Assembly (NCBI RefSeq): GCF_900094545.1
Contig: NZ_FMAH01000001.1
Location: forward strand, 62,001-126,000
From: Martinezella miluonensis
Lineage (GTDB): Bacteria; Pseudomonadota; Alphaproteobacteria; Rhizobiales; Rhizobiaceae
DNA: 64,000 bases
Reading direction: 5' to 3'
The notes below the pieces were generated by a model, which was not told where the DNA came from, ran no database searches, and saw only the letters and a program-made list of their open reading frames with translations. The position numbers and the translations under genes were made by a program. Shown piece by piece: positions 8,745 through 17,263 of the stretch (its first letter is position 1; every line of letters starts with the position of its first letter).

Positions 8745-8776
8745 AAAGCGCGGGACCGAAATCCCGCGCTTTCTAT
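8745..8776. terminator. Bidirectional terminator between the AhpD-like gene and glnII
   Basis: Perfect 11-bp stem AAAGCGCGGGA / TCCCGCGCTTT (8745-8755, 8762-8772) with a 6-base loop. A T-rich run follows on the plus strand. It separates two convergent genes. Confidence 0.85.
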
Positions 8777-8796
8777 TTGTACCAGTCTCACAGAAC

Positions 8797-9837
8797 TTAG
8801 GCAGCTTCCGAAGCGAAGCCAGCCGTCGGAACTTCCGAGATGGTCTTCAGAACCTGCGAAGCGATCTGGTAGGGGCAGCCCTGAGAGTTCGGACGACGAT
8901 CTTCGAGGTAGCCCTTGTAATCGTTCTTGATGAACGAGTGCGGAACGCGGATCGAAGCACCGCGGTCGGCAACGCCGTAGCTGAACTTGTTCCACGGAGC
9001 CGTTTCATGCTTGCCGGTCAGGCGCATGTGGTTGTCCGGGCCGTAGACAGCAATGTGGTCGTGCAGGTTCTTGTCGAACTGAGCCATGAGCGCTTCGAAA
9101 TAGGCCTTGCCGCCGACTTCGCGCATGAACTTGGTCGAGAAGTTGCAGTGCATGCCCGAGCCGTTCCAATCGGTGTCGCCGAGCGGCTTGCAATGGAACT
9201 CGATGTCGATGCCGTACTTTTCGCACAGACGCAGCAGCAGGTAGCGTGCCATCCAGATCTGGTCGGCGGCCTTCTTGGAACCCTTGCCGAAAATCTGGAA
9301 TTCCCACTGACCCTTGGCCACTTCGGCGTTGATGCCTTCGTGGTTGATGCCTGCTTCGAGGCAAAGGTCGAGATGCTCTTCAACGATCTCGCGAGCGACA
9401 TCGCCGACGTTCTTGTAGCCGACGCCGGTGTAGTACGGGCCCTGCGGAGCCGGATAGCCGGATTCCGGGAAGCCGAGCGGACGGCCGTCCTTGTAGAAGA
9501 AGTATTCCTGCTCGAAGCCGAACCATGCGTCCTCGTCATCGAGGATGGTCGCGCGGCTGTTGGATTCGTGCGGCGTGACGCCATCCGGCATCATGACTTC
9601 GCACATGACGAGCGCGCCGTTCGTACGAGCCGGGTCCGGATAGATGGCGACGGGCTTCAGCACGCAATCGGAGCTGCGGCCTTCGGCCTGCATCGTCGAC
9701 GAACCGTCGAAGCCCCAAAGCGGAAGCTGCTCGAGCGTCGGAAATGCTTCGAATTCCTTGATCTGCGTTTTACCGCGCAGGTTTGGTACCGGGGTGTACC
9801 CGTCGAGCCAGATGTACTCGAGCTTATATTTCGTCAT
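8797..9837 (-). CDS. glnII: Glutamine synthetase II (eukaryote-type GSII)
   Basis: A 346-residue cytoplasmic enzyme that makes glutamine from glutamate, ammonia and ATP. Length and motifs match the eukaryote-like GSII of rhizobia, not the ~470-residue GSI: WGFDGSSTMQAEG near residue 45, FGFEQEYFF, NAEVAKGQWEFQIF, GMHCNFST, and the DRRPNSQGCPY end. The ATG at 9837 has GAGG upstream; an in-frame ATG four codons earlier lacks one. Upstream on the same strand is a strong sigma-54 promoter, consistent with the known NtrC-dependent induction of rhizobial glnII under nitrogen limitation. A gstI-like gene is divergent from it. Confidence 0.96.
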   Translation of the reverse strand: MTKYKLEYIWLDGYTPVPNLRGKTQIKEFEAFPTLEQLPLWGFDGSSTMQAEGRSSDCVLKPVAIYPDPARTNGALVMCEVMMPDGVTPHESNSRATILDDEDAWFGFEQEYFFYKDGRPLGFPESGYPAPQGPYYTGVGYKNVGDVAREIVEEHLDLCLEAGINHEGINAEVAKGQWEFQIFGKGSKKAADQIWMARYLLLRLCEKYGIDIEFHCKPLGDTDWNGSGMHCNFSTKFMREVGGKAYFEALMAQFDKNLHDHIAVYGPDNHMRLTGKHETAPWNKFSYGVADRGASIRVPHSFIKNDYKGYLEDRRPNSQGCPYQIASQVLKTISEVPTAGFASEAA

Positions 9838-10277
9838 TACGCACCTCATAACAGTTAATCAGGCAAAGCAGGAAACTTGCCCGGCGCGGCTGCCGGAAAA
9901 TTCCTCGCCACGAACGGCTGCCAAGGAAGAAGCATTTGCCGTGCCAGATTGCACGGACACGCGGCTCTCCAGGTGAGTTTTTTATGATTCGGTCGTTTTC
10001 AGGCCGGATTTCTGGGTGCCAACCGTCGGATTCTTTTCAAATCGCAGGCACCATTCCGGCCGAGCTGACAAGATGTCGCAGGCTCGCGTGCTTTGGAATG
10101 GCTTGGAAAGCCGGCAGGCCAAAGAAGCGGCATCGATCCCGCCATCGCCAAATTGCCTATAATTTCAGCATTCAGCATTTTTTTTAAGCGGAATGATGAT
10201 ATTCGCTTTGGGCTTTGCTATATATGAGCTGTCTCTTCAAGCGCGCCCGCTTGAAAACCAAAAGGGAGAGACGGCGA
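9838..10277. other. glnII-gstI divergent regulatory region, 440 bp
   Basis: This region holds the glnII leader (about 80 bases), the sigma-54 promoter, and further right the gstI promoter region. A TATAAT hexamer at 10158-10163 and TATATA at 10219-10224 are candidate -10 boxes for gstI, each without a convincing -35. GGTGCC near 10016 and GGCACC near 10048 could be NtrC half sites. Confidence 0.5.
9931..9946 (-). promoter_or_regulatory. Sigma-54 (RpoN) promoter of glnII
   Basis: Read on the minus strand the sequence is TGGCACGGCAAATGCT: GG and GC are 10 bases apart, and the match to TGGCAC-N5-TTGCW is broken at one base only. It lies 94 bases before the glnII start. Rhizobial glnII is known to be NtrC/RpoN dependent. 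A precise NtrC site further upstream could not be identified with confidence. Confidence 0.8.
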
Positions 10278-10472
10278 ATGGCAATCAGTGCTCGACATGA
10301 AACGGCAAAGATCTATCAGTTTCCGGTCACGGCCCGCGCTACGGCGGTGAGCCAGCAGCGGCCGAAGGTCAACCTTACGCCCGACATCGGCCCGAGCATT
10401 GCGTCGGCTGCATTCGATAGCTGGTATCATGAAGCCGCGCTCACCGAGACGGATCCCAGCCGCAAGCAATAA
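10278..10472 (+). CDS. gstI: GstI-like small protein, DUF2735 (inhibitor of GSII translation)
   Basis: A 64-residue basic protein with the DUF2735 signature TAKIYQFP near residue 9. AGGGAGAG precedes the chosen ATG; an upstream in-frame ATG at 10215 lacks a ribosome site and adds a non-conserved stretch. In Rhizobium leguminosarum the gstI gene encodes a protein of about this size, lies upstream of glnII, is transcribed divergently, and its product lowers GSII synthesis at the translational level. Size, position and orientation here match that description. The assignment rests on family recall and context; the mechanism in this organism is inferred. Confidence 0.75.
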   Translation: MAISARHETAKIYQFPVTARATAVSQQRPKVNLTPDIGPSIASAAFDSWYHEAALTETDPSRKQ

Positions 10473-10497
10473 GGCTACCGCCGATTACAAGGCCCAC

Positions 10498-11133
10498 TTA
10501 CAAGGCGATGTAGCGATCCGAGCGATGATTGATCGCGACGAAGAGATTGAGCGCGATTGCGCCGATCACCGAGCAGATGACCACGGTCGGCGTGGTCACC
10601 GCGAAAGCGACGGCGAGCACGCATAGATCGATCGCAAGCTGCACCAGCCCTGCCCTGATACCGAAACGCTCCTGCACATAAATCCCCAGAATGCCGACGC
10701 CGCCCAGGCTGGCGCGGTGGCGATAGAGTGCAAGCAACCCGAAGCCGAGCAGGATGCCGCCGAGGATCCCTGACCAGAGCGCATTGATATGTGCGATATC
10801 GAACAGGAGCGGCTGCAGGTTGGTAAGCAGTGACGTCAGCGCAATGGCGATGAAGGTCTTGACGGTAAAGGCGGGACCGAGCTGCTTTAGCGACAGATAG
10901 AAGAACGGCAGATTGACCACGAAGAAGGCCAGGCCGAAATTCACACCAATTGCGTAATGCAGCAGGAAAGCGACGCCGGCAGTGCTGCCGGTCAAAAGGC
11001 CGGCACTTGAAAGGCAGAATAGCCCCAGCGACGAAATCAGGCTGCCGGAAATGATGCCCTGAACGTCCTCGACCCATGAATGCCGGGTCGCAGATGTATT
11101 CCAGACGCCAAAAGTGGCCTTCGCGTTCGCCAT
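10498..11133 (-). CDS. YitT family (DUF161) membrane protein
   Basis: A 211-residue inner-membrane protein with five to six hydrophobic segments and the YitT-type pattern GLLTGSTAGVAFLLHYAIGVNFGLAFFVVNLPFFYL near residues 45-80. Family members have been linked to transport in some bacteria but none of this subgroup has an assigned substrate. The ATG at 11133 follows AGGAGA; an upstream in-frame ATG at 11205 adds a basic stretch without a ribosome site. It stands alone between gstI and a methyltransferase gene on the same strand. Confidence 0.8.
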   Translation of the reverse strand: MANAKATFGVWNTSATRHSWVEDVQGIISGSLISSLGLFCLSSAGLLTGSTAGVAFLLHYAIGVNFGLAFFVVNLPFFYLSLKQLGPAFTVKTFIAIALTSLLTNLQPLLFDIAHINALWSGILGGILLGFGLLALYRHRASLGGVGILGIYVQERFGIRAGLVQLAIDLCVLAVAFAVTTPTVVICSVIGAIALNLFVAINHRSDRYIAL

Positions 11134-11240
11134 GTGCTTTCTCCTGTGTTTCCGGAGCTTTCTGCTGAAAGCTCTGGCGACAATCAAGCGAAAATACGTA
11201 AGCAATGCTGACCTATTTTAAATTCGCAAGATTCGAATAG

Positions 11241-12188
11241 TCAGGCCGATTTGCGGGTAATGAACAGAATGCCATGGACCGGTTTTCCGGCATCCATGCG
11301 AATGACGCTACGGGCTAGGTCCTGCACGGCAAAGCCGTGATCGGCCAATATCTCCCGCACATAGGCTTCCGAGTGTGCGAAGCGCAGAGAATCGCGCAGC
11401 ACATAGCCTTCTGCCTGTTGCTGCGCATCCTCGACCGAAAAGGCAAAGACGGCGCCATCAGCCGAAAGCTCGCGCACGATCACCATCACGCCTTGCAGAT
11501 TGCCCAGATACATCAGCACGTCGGCGGCAGTGATCAGGTCCGCACGGCCCGACGCCATGCCGGCGTCGAAAACGCCTGACAGATCCGGCGCCAAAGACAG
11601 ATCGGCCTGGCCGAGATGGTCGTAGACATTCTTCTCGGCCGCTCTGGCAAGCATGCCCTTCGACAGGTCGTAGCCCTCGAGCCGATCGACACGGCCCCGG
11701 ATTTCCGGCCCCAGCAGGCCCGTTCCGCAGCCAAGGTCGACGGCGAGACGGAAATGTTTCAGAATGTCGGCCGTCTCGGCAATCAGAGCGGCAAGCTTGC
11801 CGGGTACGCTATAGCCGAGCTTTTCGACAAGCGAGGTTTCGAAGCGATCGGCGTAATCGTCGAACAGCCGCTCGACATAGAGGCTCGGCGGTCGGTCCGG
11901 CTGTTCGGTGCCACCGAGAACGGCAAGCTTCAGGCGGGCACCGAAGACATCGCCCGCATCAAGCGTCAGCACCTCATTCAGCGCGGCGATCGCGCCCGCC
12001 ACGTCGCCGGCCTTCTCGCGATAGGTCGCAAGCGTAAACCAGCCCGCCGCCCAGCGTGGCACCAGCTCCAGCGCCTGCTCCATGAGTTCGGCGGCGCTTG
12101 CAGGCTCTCCGCTTTCGGCAAGCATCTTCGCGTAGTCGGCGCGGCGGTCGGCAATGACATCGCCGGAGGAAAGCTGGCTTGGCGGCAT
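11241..12188 (-). CDS. TPR-containing class I SAM-dependent methyltransferase
   Basis: A 315-residue protein. Residues 10-90 contain two to three tetratricopeptide-like helices (ADYAKMLAESGEPASAAELMEQALELVPRW and the following ~34-residue repeat). From about residue 145 a Rossmann methyltransferase begins with AVDLGCGTGLLG (motif I), followed by GYDLSKGMLARA (motif II region) and DLITAADVLMYLG. Such TPR-methyltransferases may modify proteins or small molecules; no substrate can be named. The ATG at 12188 has AGGA eight bases upstream. The same frame stays open far upstream (to 12623), antisense to other genes, without family character. Confidence 0.82.
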   Translation of the reverse strand: MPPSQLSSGDVIADRRADYAKMLAESGEPASAAELMEQALELVPRWAAGWFTLATYREKAGDVAGAIAALNEVLTLDAGDVFGARLKLAVLGGTEQPDRPPSLYVERLFDDYADRFETSLVEKLGYSVPGKLAALIAETADILKHFRLAVDLGCGTGLLGPEIRGRVDRLEGYDLSKGMLARAAEKNVYDHLGQADLSLAPDLSGVFDAGMASGRADLITAADVLMYLGNLQGVMVIVRELSADGAVFAFSVEDAQQQAEGYVLRDSLRFAHSEAYVREILADHGFAVQDLARSVIRMDAGKPVHGILFITRKSA

Positions 12189-12353
12189 CGGTTTCATCCT
12201 GTTTGACGCTCGGCTTTGAACGCGGCCATAAAAAAACTCAAGTCCTATTTCAGGCAGTCGCCTGTTTGAGGTGCACGCCAGGCAAAAGTGCTTGCGAGTC
12301 GCAGGCCCCGGCCCTATCTCAACACCACCGACTGCCATCATGGAGACGTCAGT

Positions 12354-12620
12354 ATGTCCGATCAGGTGAACAGATTCCTTGGCGACTCGCCCGGTCGCAC
12401 GCTGGTGAAGCTCGTTATCGTATCGCTCGTCGTCGGCTTCGTGATGAAGTTCTTCGGCTGGCGGCCGCTCGATTTCTTCTATGGCGTCCGTCGCTTCCTG
12501 CTCGACCTCTGGCACAGCGGTTTTGCTGCGCTCGGCGAGTTCGGCGATTATGCGCTGATCGGCGCAACCATCGTCATTCCCATCTTCATCATCCTCCGCC
12601 TGTTCAATTATCGCAGCTGA
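12354..12620 (+). CDS. DUF6460 small membrane protein
   Basis: An 88-residue protein with two hydrophobic segments (LVKLVIVSLVVGFVMKFFGW and DYALIGATIVIPIFIIL) flanking an amphipathic linker. GGAGACG lies just upstream of the ATG. It resembles the rhizobial DUF6460 family, which has no known function. One base separates its stop from the ATG of the CAP-domain gene, so it is first in a three-gene run with the CAP protein and a MATE exporter. Confidence 0.75.
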   Translation: MSDQVNRFLGDSPGRTLVKLVIVSLVVGFVMKFFGWRPLDFFYGVRRFLLDLWHSGFAALGEFGDYALIGATIVIPIFIILRLFNYRS

Positions 12621-12621
12621 C

Positions 12622-13125
12622 ATGACCTCCCAGACACTGAACTACACGCGCCGCGATACGCTGCGCCTCGCCGCCCTTGCGCTCACCGCATCCGTCGCAA
12701 GCTGTGCCACGCCGCCCGCCCGCGTTTCCAAAACGCCCGCCAGCGACCAGACCGCCTCGGCCCTGCCGCTCGTTAATGCGCTGCGGGCCAAGAACGGCCT
12801 GCCGCCGCTGAAAATCGATACCGCCGCCGGTGCCGCCGCCGTCTATCAGGCGCGCCGCATGGCGGATGCCGGCAAGATGGAACACCTGATCGGCATCGGC
12901 GACGATTTCGGCAAGCGGGTCAAGGCGAGCGGGGTCAAGCTGCCAGCGGCAGAGAACATTGCCGAGGGACAGCGCGACGTGAATGCGGCCGTGACGGCCT
13001 GGATCAACTCGCCGAAGCATTTGCACAACATGCTCGGCAAATATGACGGTCTTGGCGTTGCTCTCGCCTATACACCCTCTTCCGGTGACAAGCCCTATTG
13101 GTCCATGGTGCTCTCTTCAAACTGA
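12622..13125 (+). CDS. CAP (SCP/PR1-like) domain lipoprotein
   Basis: A 167-residue exported protein. An RR pair before a hydrophobic stretch and a lipobox-like LTASVASC (Cys around residue 28) suggest a lipoprotein, possibly Tat-exported. The rest is a CAP domain: LPLVNALRAKNGLPPLKID, AAAVYQARRMADAGKMEHL, AENIAEGQRDVNAAVTAWINSPKHLHNML. The GEN-type motif appears as PAAENIAEG, and the final CAP strand is PYWSMVLSS. Bacterial CAP proteins of this kind are uncharacterised cell-envelope proteins. The gene is tightly linked to the genes on both sides. Confidence 0.85.
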   Translation: MTSQTLNYTRRDTLRLAALALTASVASCATPPARVSKTPASDQTASALPLVNALRAKNGLPPLKIDTAAGAAAVYQARRMADAGKMEHLIGIGDDFGKRVKASGVKLPAAENIAEGQRDVNAAVTAWINSPKHLHNMLGKYDGLGVALAYTPSSGDKPYWSMVLSSN

Positions 13126-13141
13126 GGAGGCGTAACGCAAC

Positions 13142-14491
13142 ATGGATGTCCAACAAGGGGGCCCAAGGGTTCTGCCCTTCGACGTAACGCATCGGCTCGT
13201 GCTGTCGATCGCGCTTCCGATGACGCTCGGCTTCATGACGACGCCGCTGCTCGGTCTCGTCGATACCGCAGTCGTCGGCCATCTCGGCGAGCCGGATGCG
13301 CTGGCGGGGCTTGCGATCGGCGCCGTGCTCTTCGACCTCCTCTTTGCCAGCTTCAATTTCCTGCGCGCCTCCACCACGGGCCTTACCGCCCAAGCTTTTG
13401 GCCGGCATGACCGGCGTGAACAGCAGGCCGTCTTCTGGCGGGCGCTGATCTCGGCGCTCGGCTGCGGCATCCTGATCGTCCTTTTGTCGCCTCTTCTGCT
13501 CTGGCTCGGTATTCAGCTGATGGGGCCGCAGGGCGCTATCGCCGATGCGACGCGCACCTATTTCTCCATCCGCATGCTCTCGGGGCCGGCCGCGCTTGCC
13601 AATTATGCGCTGCTCGGCTTCGTGCTCGGCCGCGGCCAGGGCCGCATCGGCCTCCTGCTGCAGACCGTTATCAATGGCGTCAACATCGTGCTTGCCATCC
13701 TGCTCGGGCTCTGGCTCGGCTGGGGCGTGGCCGGCGTTGCCTGGGGCACGCTGATCGGCGAAGCGAGCGGTATGCTGCTGGGGCTTGCCATCGTGGTACG
13801 CGGCTTTGCAGGCGAGGAACGGCCGCCCCGCGCGGAACTCTTCTCGCGCACCAAGCTCGCACAGCTCTTCGGGCTCAACCGCGATATCCTGATCCGGACC
13901 TTCGTGCTCATCGGCGCCTTCACGCTGATGACGCGCATCGGCAACAGCTTCGGCGCCGTCATGCTGGCCGCCAATGCGGTGCTGATGAACTTCTTCCTGC
14001 TATCGGGCTATTATCTCGACGGGCTGGCAAACGCCGCAGAGCAGATCACCGGCCGCTCGATCGGCGCCAATTACCGGCCGGCCTTCGAGCGCGGGCTGAG
14101 GCTGACCGGGCTTTGGTCGTTCGGGCTGGCACTTGCCGCTGCCGTCTTCTTCTTCACCGCCGGTCCGGCTCTAATCCGCCTGCTGACGACCTCAGATGAG
14201 GTTCGCACGGCAGCCGGAACCTATCTGCCCTGGGCTGCCATTACCGGGCTGACCGGCGCGCTCGCCTTCCTGATGGATGGCGTCTTCATCGGCGCCACAT
14301 GGTCGCGCGAGATGCGCAACAAGATGCTGATGTCCTTCGGCGGATACCTCGTAGCGCTTGCCGCCTTCGTACCGACGCTCGGCAATCATGGCCTGTGGAT
14401 GGCGATGAACGCCTTCCTGCTGTTCCGCGGCATCTTCCTCGCCATGGGTCTGAAGAAGCGCGCGGATCAGACGTTCCGGTTCGCCCAATAG
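13142..14491 (+). CDS. MATE family efflux transporter (DinF type)
   Basis: A 449-residue polytopic protein with 12 predicted helices. The beginning, HRLVLSIALPMTLGFMTTPLLGLVDTAVVGHLG, is the classic MATE N-terminal signature, and the second half repeats the pattern (FVLIGAFTLMTRIGNSFGAVMLAANAVL). MATE proteins export drugs or metabolites by sodium or proton antiport; by length and signature this one is closest to the DinF branch. AGGAGG lies twelve bases before the ATG. The last 25 bases of the gene overlap the convergent pyrD gene in the antisense direction. Confidence 0.92.
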   Translation: MDVQQGGPRVLPFDVTHRLVLSIALPMTLGFMTTPLLGLVDTAVVGHLGEPDALAGLAIGAVLFDLLFASFNFLRASTTGLTAQAFGRHDRREQQAVFWRALISALGCGILIVLLSPLLLWLGIQLMGPQGAIADATRTYFSIRMLSGPAALANYALLGFVLGRGQGRIGLLLQTVINGVNIVLAILLGLWLGWGVAGVAWGTLIGEASGMLLGLAIVVRGFAGEERPPRAELFSRTKLAQLFGLNRDILIRTFVLIGAFTLMTRIGNSFGAVMLAANAVLMNFFLLSGYYLDGLANAAEQITGRSIGANYRPAFERGLRLTGLWSFGLALAAAVFFFTAGPALIRLLTTSDEVRTAAGTYLPWAAITGLTGALAFLMDGVFIGATWSREMRNKMLMSFGGYLVALAAFVPTLGNHGLWMAMNAFLLFRGIFLAMGLKKRADQTFRFAQ

Positions 14492-15555
14492 TCCAGTCTT
14501 GTATCGCGGAGGTCACGGATCGAGGCAGCGCGCGCTTGGTCGAGCAACGTCGAGAGGCCGGTGACGACCCGGGTCGGCAATCCGGGCCCTTCATAGACCA
14601 TGCAGGAATAGAGCTGCACGAGATCGGCTCCCGCCTTGATCTTCTCCAGTGCCGTCTCGGCCGACGACACGCCGCCAACGCCGATGATCGGCAGCACAGC
14701 TCCCACGCGGCGACGCATCTTAGCCAGCACTGCGGTCGATTTCTCGAAGACCGGCTTACCGGAAAGCCCACCTGCTTCCTTGGCCTGCAACTGATCCTTC
14801 AACCCGTCACGGGAAAGTGTCGTGTTGGAGACGATCAAACCGTCAAGCGCATGGGACAAGGCTTCGGCGGCGATATCGTCCATGCCCTCCTCGGTCAGAT
14901 CCGGAGCGATCTTGAGAAAGACAGGGATGCGAAAGCCTGCCTTCGCCGCTTCCTCGTTACGGGCAGCAAGCACGGCCGACAACAGCGCCGAGAGGCTTTC
15001 GCGCGCCTGCAGATCGCGCAGACCGGGCGTATTGGGCGACGAAATATTGGCGGTGAAATAGCGCGCCACAGAATAGAAGCGACGGATGCCGGCGACATAG
15101 TCGGCGATGCGGTCGGCGCTATCCTTGTTGGCGCCGATATTGACGCCGATGATGCCGTTGCCGCGGATGGCCTTGAGCCGCTGGAAGGCGGCTTCATGGC
15201 CTTCATTGTTGAAGCCGAGACGATTGATGACGCCTTCGTCCTCGACCAGGCGGAAGATGCGCGGGCGTGGATTGCCTGACTGCGCCTTCGGCGTCACCGT
15301 GCCGATCTCCGTGAAGCCGAAACCGAGCTTCAGTAGCGCTTCCGGCACTTCGGCATTCTTGTCATAGCCGGCCGCCATGCCGATGGGATTGGCAAAATCG
15401 AGCCCGGCCACAGTCTGGCGCAGGCGAGGATCGGCGCTAACGCGGCAGGCTGGCACGAGGCCGGATTTCAGCGCGGCTATAGACATACCGTGCGCGGTTT
15501 CCGGATCAAACAGGAAGAGGCCGCGCCGGCCGAGATCGCGAAACGCACCGATCAT
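14467..15555 (-). CDS. pyrD: Dihydroorotate dehydrogenase (quinone), class 2
   Basis: A 362-residue flavoenzyme that oxidises dihydroorotate to orotate with membrane quinone in pyrimidine synthesis. The N-terminal amphipathic region (GLFLFDPETAHGMSIAALKSG) is typical of the class 2 membrane-associated form. FMN/active-site motifs include ANPIGMAAGYDKNAEV, FGFTEIGTVTPKAQ, NRLGFNNEG, ISSPNTPGLRDLQ (catalytic serine), SNTTLSR and GVGGVSSAETALEKIKAGADLVQLYS. The ATG overlaps the stop of the DUF952 gene, and GGAG lies upstream. The open frame runs on to 15942, but that part only shadows the DUF952 gene. The 3' end overlaps the MATE gene by 25 bases. Confidence 0.96.
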   Translation of the reverse strand: MIGAFRDLGRRGLFLFDPETAHGMSIAALKSGLVPACRVSADPRLRQTVAGLDFANPIGMAAGYDKNAEVPEALLKLGFGFTEIGTVTPKAQSGNPRPRIFRLVEDEGVINRLGFNNEGHEAAFQRLKAIRGNGIIGVNIGANKDSADRIADYVAGIRRFYSVARYFTANISSPNTPGLRDLQARESLSALLSAVLAARNEEAAKAGFRIPVFLKIAPDLTEEGMDDIAAEALSHALDGLIVSNTTLSRDGLKDQLQAKEAGGLSGKPVFEKSTAVLAKMRRRVGAVLPIIGVGGVSSAETALEKIKAGADLVQLYSCMVYEGPGLPTRVVTGLSTLLDQARAASIRDLRDTRLDYWANRNV

Positions 15556-15896
15556 TCCGCCATCTCCGGAAAGACGTGGGCACCATCGGCGCCGAGCGGC
15601 AGGGGCTTTTCCCAGAGCACGGCCGAGAGCGCCAGCGGCGCATAAAGATGCGGGAAGAGATCGCCGCCGCGCGAGGGCTCGAAGACCAGCTTGTCGCCGA
15701 GCGCATTGCCGTCGATCGCCACCAGCAGGAGGCCAGTCTGTCCTGCGAAATAGAGCTCTGCAGTTTTCTTTGCCTGCTTCGCGGTGGAGAAATGAATGAA
15801 ACCATCCGTCAGATCGATTGGCGCGCCATGAAAAACGCCGCTTTGTCTGGCTTGCTGCCAGAGTGTGTCCGGCACGATCTTGTAAACCACTGGCAT
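15552..15896 (-). CDS. DUF952 family protein
   Basis: A 114-residue protein beginning VYKIVPDTLWQQARQSGVFHGAPIDLTDGFIHFSTAKQ, the hallmark of DUF952, followed by LLLVAIDGNAL and a GGDLFPHLYAPL stretch. Its function is unknown; the fold resembles ADP-ribosyltransferase-like domains of the KptA/ART type by family description. I chose the ATG at 15896 because homologues start just before VYKIVP; ATGs at 15905 and 15908 lie right after AGGG and are possible. It is coupled to pyrD by an ATGA overlap. Confidence 0.82.
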   Translation of the reverse strand: MPVVYKIVPDTLWQQARQSGVFHGAPIDLTDGFIHFSTAKQAKKTAELYFAGQTGLLLVAIDGNALGDKLVFEPSRGGDLFPHLYAPLALSAVLWEKPLPLGADGAHVFPEMAE

Positions 15897-16013
15897 GGCG
15901 GTCATCATCCCTATGTAAACTTGTCCTGTTAGGGCTTTGCACGAAAACATCGGCTGATGTCCACGGTTTCCGTGGTGGATTTAAGTTTTAACGTAGAAAA
16001 TCCGGAGGATGAC

Positions 16014-16442
16014 ATGACGAAGAAACTGAGAATCGGCCTTGCAGCCATGCTTGTGCCTGCCGCTTTTCTTCTCTCCATACCGGCTCTGGCCGCTGAACCG
16101 GACACGGCACGCTTCCAGCTCGAACGCAGCGGCGATCATTTCGTCCGCCTCGACCGGAAGACGGGTGCAATGTCCGTATGCCAGGATCAGGGTGGCAACC
16201 TCGTTTGCCGCATGGCTGCCGACGAACGCAGCGCCTATGACGACGAGCTCGACCGCCTGTCCGACCGCGTGACGAAGCTCGAAAAGACCGTTGCTTCGAA
16301 CAAGGGATCGAGCCTGCCTGACGATGCCGAAATCGACCGCACGCTCGGCATCATGCAGAAATTCATGCGCGGCTTCATGGGCATGGCGAAGGAATTCCAG
16401 AACGAGGAACCCAACACCAAGCCGCTGCCGCAGAAGACCTGA
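16014..16442 (+). CDS. Conserved rhizobial exported protein, function unknown
   Basis: A 142-residue protein with a signal peptide (LRIGLAAMLVPAAFLLSIPALAAEP) and GGAGG before the ATG. The mature part has a short beta-rich section with two cysteines (SVCQDQGGNLVCRMAAD) that could form a disulfide. A helical coiled-coil stretch follows (DELDRLSDRVTKLEKTVAS), then a C-terminal amphipathic segment rich in Phe and Met (IMQKFMRGFMGMAKEF). I do not recognise a named family. It sits alone between DUF952 and an S24 regulator. Confidence 0.7.
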   Translation: MTKKLRIGLAAMLVPAAFLLSIPALAAEPDTARFQLERSGDHFVRLDRKTGAMSVCQDQGGNLVCRMAADERSAYDDELDRLSDRVTKLEKTVASNKGSSLPDDAEIDRTLGIMQKFMRGFMGMAKEFQNEEPNTKPLPQKT

Positions 16443-16582
16443 GGCCGGCAAGACCGCAAGACGAAAGCGGGGGGATAAAGGATCCTATTCCTATGCCGGC
16501 CTTTACTCGCCCAAATGCCTCGGTTAACGTTTTTTAAAGAGTTGAGCGCCCGGGCAAGCCGGTGCACGGATGCTGAGCGGCG

Positions 16583-17248
16583 ATGCTGTCACACGAGCAG
16601 ATATGGGGGGCGATCGACCGGCTTGCCGAGCGGCATGCCTTAACACCCTCCGGCCTCGCACGCCGCGCCGGGCTTGACGCCACCTCCTTCAACAAGTCGA
16701 AGCGATTGAGCCAGGATGGCCGCTTGCGCTGGCCATCGACGGAATCGATCGCCAAGGTGCTGGAGGCGACAGGCGCCAGCCTGGAGCAGTTCCTCAGCTT
16801 CATTCGGCCGGGCGAGCCGCCGGGCGCTGCTGCACCACAGGCGATTTCGCCGGGCGGAAACGCCATCCCCCTGATCGGCTTTGCCCAGGCAGGCGCCGGC
16901 GGCTTCTTCGACGACGGCGGATTTCCCGCAGGCCAGGGCTGGGACATGGTGGAATTTCCCGTCGCGGCCGGGCAAAGGGCTGGCGCCTATGCGCTTGAGG
17001 TGCAGGGCGAAAGCATGTTGCCGCTCTATCGCGACGGGGATATTCTGATCGTCGAGCCAGGCGCTCAGATTAGGAAAAACGACCGTGTCGTTGTGAAGAC
17101 CCGCGAGGGTGAGGTCATGGCCAAGGTCCTGCTGCGGCAGAGCGCAAAGTCGATAGAACTGTTGTCGCTCAACCCCGAACACCCCAACCGCAACTTCGAT
17201 CTTGCGGATGTGGAATGGATTGCCCGGATCACATGGGCCAGCCAATAG
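16583..17248 (+). CDS. S24 family autoproteolytic HTH repressor (LexA/CI-like)
   Basis: A 221-residue regulator. Residues 1-75 form a helix-turn-helix (LAERHALTPSGLARRAGLDATSFNKSKRL). The C-terminal half is an S24 peptidase with a candidate Ala103-Gly104 cleavage site (GFAQAGAGGFF), nucleophile Ser144 (QGESMLPLY) and general-base Lys181 (EVMAKVLL). The 37-residue Ser-Lys distance equals that in LexA. It is shorter than, and different from, rhizobial LexA, so it is probably a stress-linked regulator of few targets. No strong ribosome site precedes the ATG. Fifteen bases separate it from the next gene, suggesting co-transcription. Confidence 0.85.
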   Translation: MLSHEQIWGAIDRLAERHALTPSGLARRAGLDATSFNKSKRLSQDGRLRWPSTESIAKVLEATGASLEQFLSFIRPGEPPGAAAPQAISPGGNAIPLIGFAQAGAGGFFDDGGFPAGQGWDMVEFPVAAGQRAGAYALEVQGESMLPLYRDGDILIVEPGAQIRKNDRVVVKTREGEVMAKVLLRQSAKSIELLSLNPEHPNRNFDLADVEWIARITWASQ

Positions 17249-17263
17249 GAAAGTTTTCTCGTT

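Noticed and set aside
11241..12623. Extended 460-codon reading of the TPR methyltransferase
   Set aside because: The added part is antisense to the DUF6460 gene and has no ribosome site or TPR pattern.
14467..15942. Extended 491-codon reading of pyrD
   Set aside because: The extra N-terminus overlaps DUF952 out of frame and lacks a class 2 dihydroorotate dehydrogenase pattern; the ATG at 15555 has GGAG.
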